Shown: in pieces, positions 43,020 through 47,139 of the stretch
Layout of the letters: each line of letters begins with the position of its first letter
Numbering within the stretch: position 1 is the stretch's first letter
Origin: Guyanagaster necrorhizus
Lineage: Eukaryota; Basidiomycota; Agaricomycetes; Agaricales; Physalacriaceae
DNA: 47,139 nucleotides
Assembly: GCF_019112545.1 (NCBI RefSeq)
Contig: NW_025064919.1
Coordinates: 27,892-75,030, forward strand
Direction: 5' to 3'
Notes under the pieces: model-generated
What the model was told of the DNA's origin: nothing
The model's database searches: none
What the model saw: only the letters and a program-made list of their open reading frames with translations
Position numbers and translations under genes: made by a program

Positions 43020-44391
43020 TTAAGCGTCATAACCGTGTGGGTCAAAAGTACAGCTTCGGATTCCTCTTACTTTGCTTTTTATCCCTGGTATTTCTACATG
43101 TTATTTATTCTTCTGCACCAAGTATTGTAGGCAATACACCCACTTTCCTTTTGAACATCTGAGAAGTCATTTGCTGATACTCCTTTAATGACCATGAGAG
43201 GCTGAGCTTGTGTGTATCAGGCCCAGGCTTGTGAGGTAAACTTAGAGCACAGCGAACTGAAGTGCTGGCTGAGCCCGGATAGAATTTGAAACCAGCATCC
43301 ACTCAGAAGATAACAAGCAGAGAACTCTGAAGATATCATCAAATATCATGATTTCTCACCCATACATTGCTTGTCTTTTCCCCCTGAATGAAATTATTGA
43401 GTGAACTGACTCGGAGGGTCCAGTTACAACAATTATAAAAGACGTGGACCCTTTCCGGGATTAAACCTTTAAAAGCAGCAAGGACTAGATATTGGGTATA
43501 GAAAAGCTTGCACAAGTACTCAGTGTGCTTTGGTTCCGTGACAGTACTAGAATTTGGTGAGCAAGTCCGGTGGGAAAAGGTTTCTCCGCTGGCTTTGGCT
43601 CCTACCGTCACGTACCCACTGTCCCAGTCAATATATCAACCCTTTGCGTCCTACTATTCATTCTCTTTGATTGCGTATATACATCATCTTTCATGATGAC
43701 GTGATTACCCTCTCAATTTGTGCAACATTTTGCCTGATAGAATGTCCATGATGCATTTGGGTCAAGCAGGCGACTTTTTCATGCGGCGACGCCTTCCTGA
43801 TGGACACTACCTGCTGTGCCTTTCTCGACGGCATGCTTGTGATTCGGCCGGGCCAAGGATTCCTCAAGAATTACGAGGAACGGATCCTAATATTACGTCG
43901 CTCATTTTCATTGAGAGCAAAGCACTCGGTGGCAGCAGCACTTTCCATAAATGCTGTCCATTGGGAAATTCTGATGCACAATAATTGTCTTTTCCTGCTC
44001 AGTTGCAAGATCAAGGGCCATTCGTGACAATTCGAGAAATGGTCTTTGGACTCTTCAGGTCTTTGACTGAGATACCACCCAGGCGGAGAGCGAGGCCCTC
44101 AAGGAACCTCAAGATATGACGTGCTGTAGGGAGAAGGGAATACTTGGTGACTAGGCTCCTTTTACGGTGTGTTAAAAAGGCTGGCTCTGACAAAGGTAAG
44201 GTTCCATCAATGCTGGTCATTTGGCAAATGCTGATAGACAATCGAAGTCTTAGTCTTTTCTGTCATTTCCCAAGATTGATGTTCATTGTAATAACAAAGC
44301 GAGTGGCAATCCTTTGTTCCTTTGTTCTGAGAACCCATAAAAACTGGACTCCTGCCCTCCGTTCTCATCATCGCCATTCGAGCCCTGGAAT
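43020..44391. other. Scattered coding-like traces, no complete gene
   Basis: Frames at 43800-44027 (+) and 44011-44241 (-) read like protein in parts (CAFLDGMLVIRPGQGFL; ARHILRFLEGLALRLGG) but have no start, no consistent splice chain, and lie on opposite strands. The blocks near 43952-43990 and 44210-44250 (AATGCTG-TCATT/CATTGGG-AAAT-CTGAT) look like two diverged copies of one sequence. Confidence 0.3.
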
Positions 44392-44847
44392 ATGTCGGAT
44401 CCCACCAAGGTAGACAATGAAGTCGTTATCGCAGAGCGAGGCGACCAGCGTCTTGCCATCCCCAGGCTGGCCTTCTTGCAAAGATCATTCTCCGTATGTT
44501 GAGGGATATTCTGATCATCGCCCCACTATCTGACGTTGAACCCATATGGACAGTCTTTTCAAGCCTACGCGAACCAACAGCTTGATACGGCTGGTGGAAC
44601 TTTCGTCACGCAATCGCTTAAGGGACAAGAAGGACGGGAAGTGCTCATCCCAAAACAGCATTGGGCAGCCGTGAAACCACAGATCCGCTCAGTGAAGATA
44701 CAACGGCCACCCACACCAGGCATGGGGTTCTGTGATATCTTATTCTTAGCTATGGTTTGTGCGGGGATCTTTATGGCAGGTGTCATCATTGAAAGCCAAC
44801 CTCGTGGCCCTTGTGCGCGTTTATATCACCGTCTCTTGTGCCACTGA
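44392..44847 (+). CDS. 131-aa single-pass membrane protein of unknown function
   Basis: Exons 44392-44493 and 44554-44847 join in frame through a GTATGT-ACAG intron of 60 nt. The protein begins MSDPTKVDNEVVIAERGDQR, has a soluble middle (QLDTAGGTFVTQSLKGQEGR) and one hydrophobic segment near the C-terminus (ILFLAMVCAGIFMAGVII), followed by a short Cys/Arg-containing tail ending LLCH. It has no signal peptide, so a tail-anchored topology is possible. No family is recognised. Confidence 0.65.
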
Positions 44848-45195
44848 CTGATTTCCTACTGTTCAGTTTGAAGCGATAGTCTTATATATGTATTCAAGGC
44901 CTTTCTCTGCCGTTATGCTATGTGATTGGAGCTTTAATCTGATATATGCATATCATCCTTTTCGCCGTGCTCTGCGAGTCTGTTTGAAGTGGTAAAGGGT
45001 ATCGTCCTTGTCTTGTCCTTATCTACTGATATTGCTCTGCTTTCTTTATTCATTCCTCTGGCGGACTCGTCACGGCATTAAACTATTGACTGTCCCATCA
45101 TACAAGGTGTCCTTCATTGTTCTCGACGACATCGACAAGCAGTAGATGGTCATGGTTGACACTTCGCAATTACAGATAAGTACGACGTCGTAGGC

Positions 45196-45381
45196 TCAAT
45201 CCGGATCCAAGTCATCCAGATTGAATGCTATCTTGAATAACTCTGAACCGGGCAGGGGTGGGTCTTGAACGAACCTATAATTGTAGTTGAAGGACCAGAC
45301 GAGAATCCATGGACTTGCTAGATAAGAAAAGTACGGCGGGAATACCCACACCAACCCTACGTCATCTGGCGGGAACTGCAT
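45196..45381 (-). CDS. Possible last exon of an unidentified protein
   Basis: An open frame ending in TAA... on the minus strand (stop TGA at 45196-45198) encodes FPPDDVGLVWVFPPYFSYLA and SFNYNYRFVQDPPLPGSELF with an acidic end (NLDDLDPD). The aromatic-rich, acidic-ended text looks genuine. An acceptor-like ATGCAG lies at its start, and the upstream frame (LSLEFSLTWSPL) could be the previous exon. The opposite strand at 45400-45609 is also open. Too little can be joined to be sure. Confidence 0.3.
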   Translation of the reverse strand: MQFPPDDVGLVWVFPPYFSYLASPWILVWSFNYNYRFVQDPPLPGSELFKIAFNLDDLDPD

Positions 45382-45609
45382 TCCGGTAACAAGTTACCGT
45401 TGATGATCTCTTTCTCTGATACCGGTGCTACCAGGGGAGACCACGTCAAACTGAACTCCAAGGATAAGCCTGCCGGCAATATTATGATGAATAAAGGTCA
45501 TACCAGTGTGTCTGGATCTTTGTTACCCATCATTTTTGGAAACGGCGCAAGTTCTGTCAGGCTCGTGATTTCGGGGAAGGCCAGTGAGTCATCTTTACTT
45601 GGCCAATGA

Positions 45610-47139
45610 TTGGTGAACAAGATTGTTGTTCAGGGTCATTGCTGAAACGACGGCATCATCGTGCCGTGTCTCAATTTCTTTGTTTGCTCCTCTTTTCTTT
45701 GTTCATTCTGTTGGAATTTAGGTGCTGGTGATTCGAAGGAAAGGTATATTTCGTCGTATAGAGTAAGGACGGTAGTGTTTGCGAGTCAAGTTGATAGGTA
45801 CGAAAAATGTCAAAGTATGAGGTAAGCAGTAAATATATATAAATAGAATATGATATTAAAGCCGTGAAAACCGAATCTCAACACATTCGTTATATATATA
45901 TTATATATCTTGACTGCTCGCAGCATCTTTCTTTACCTCGCGCGATGACGAATTTTCACCCACCCGCCTCCCTCATAGACTATCTTCTTAACTACTCTTT
46001 TACTATTTCTCGTACTTTCCATAGTTGGCTTGGGTTGTCCCCTTAAAGGCTCCCGAGAACTCAGTATCTCTCAATGATGTTGGGATTTTGCTGGAAAGTT
46101 CTAGAAAGGGCAATCCGGCATCATGCTGAGAGTTGATGAGTAAGCTCGAGAGAAAGAGAAAGTTGTAGTAAATTCTAGATATAAGTCTTGAGAGTATAAA
46201 TACAAGCCCTGTAGGAGCTGTAGAATAACAAGTTCATACCATCTGGCCTTACCGGCCTGGAGTCTACCCTGCACATCACCGATGATTTCCAACAAATGAC
46301 ATTATCATTGATCCCAAAACTTGATCCCTATCCTGTCCTCTCATCAATTTATCTTTCCTCTCCATCTTCGGAGATTCGAGCGATGAACATGTAAATTACA
46401 AGTTATCGGAGAACAGGCCGACCTGGCCATCACCGGCCTGTGGCGGCTTCAAGTTGCCGATACCGGCTTTTTCATTTCTGTCTTACTCCCGATTGTTCCG
46501 CATAAAGTTCCTAAGTTCCTTCCTTCCGGTCTTCAAGCATCTTTTCAACTGCAGAATTAATTGAGAACCGTTTTTATGTTTGGGAAGATGCGCAACATTC
46601 CATGAAATAGTATGTGCTGTATGAATCTCTGACACTTCATTGCGGCCGGGGCGATCATTGATGCTCTGATCTCTTCGTAACAGTGTCAAGTCTTGTTTCA
46701 GTATGGTTCGAATGGAGAATGCCAGCTTGCCGAATCCTATCGAGATTGGACCGGCACGGTAAGTAGTGCCTAGGTTTCTGTTTCATCTTTTGAATCTATC
46801 CTTTACCTCGGGCGACAGGCATTAAAAATCCTTACCCTGAAACTACTGTATGGCTTTGTTCTGTGCCCATTGTTAAAACCTACTGTGGATCGCTAGAATT
46901 TCATGAATTTCTGCAATTTTGCCGTGTTGACCGCTATTACTACGATCCGAGCCACTCCGAGACGATCTTTGTCGAAGGCATCTTTTATCCATGTTACAGG
47001 CGGTGCAGTATATTAATTGATCCTGTTTGATGATCCTGTCGATGAGAAACAGATACTACGAGTTTGAAGTGCAACTGTCGGAGAGATTTTCTATGTAATT
47101 ACTAATCAGTGACCCAACGCTGACATCCTGAAACATAGC
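45610..47139. other. No gene seen to the window end
   Basis: AT-rich DNA with TATATATATTATATAT at 45891-45907 and a region with repeated ACCGGCCTG words (46250-46260, 46431-46440). Only short frames occur. Confidence 0.4.

Noticed and set aside
1..47139. CRISPR arrays, operons or bacterial-type systems
   Set aside because: None of the repeats has regular spacers, and the genes are spliced eukaryotic genes.

Overview
The window looks like nuclear DNA of a filamentous basidiomycete, most likely an Agaricomycete. Genes carry many short introns of about 45-65 nt, neighbours lie on both strands, and the proteins are typical of mushroom-forming fungi (MYND proteins, a Zn2Cys6 regulator, fungal 7TM proteins, a GPI-anchored Cys-rich protein). 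One 10-base run of N (15864-15873) marks an assembly gap.

Layout. 1-5.5 kb: an intact translation elongation factor 1B-gamma gene (2201-3777, +), flanked by decayed repeats and a broken downstream copy of its own last exons. 6.3-8.7 kb: a small GPI-anchored protein, an intron-containing tRNA-Ser(CGA) and a Zn2Cys6 transcription factor. 10.2-14.8 kb: a 15-exon CNNM/Mam3-type transporter gene with a 3-nt micro-exon, a dispersed copy of its 3' end, and a 301-aa protein of unknown function. 15-19 kb: a terminal-exon trace, an orphan C-terminal domain of an AMP-binding enzyme whose end is duplicated across the gap, and a 570-aa MYND protein. 20-21 kb: a decayed repeat copy. 22.7-26.8 kb: a fungal 7TM protein and a Golgi pH regulator (GPHR), with a foldback element between them. 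27.5-28.3 kb: a C2H2 zinc-finger protein. 28.7-33.8 kb and 37.7-40.4 kb: a long repeat family headed by a tRNA-Asp, on opposite strands, flanking a 591-aa protein of unknown function. 42-47 kb: mostly gene-poor, with a 131-aa single-pass membrane protein and coding traces that look broken.

The most unusual content is in the repeats. First, about 2.5 kb (29818-32351) contains no CG dinucleotide at all, while its sister copy on the other strand keeps many, which points to methylation-linked or RIP-like CpG decay. Second, a 684-bp inverted repeat with no mismatch noticed flanks the 591-aa gene. Third, a previously unannotated small three-exon gene (91 aa, 33341-33735, -) has at least four decayed relatives in the window, which still show its 5' splice site and second-exon sequence. 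No operon-like pathway is visible; the genes are independent housekeeping, regulatory and membrane genes.
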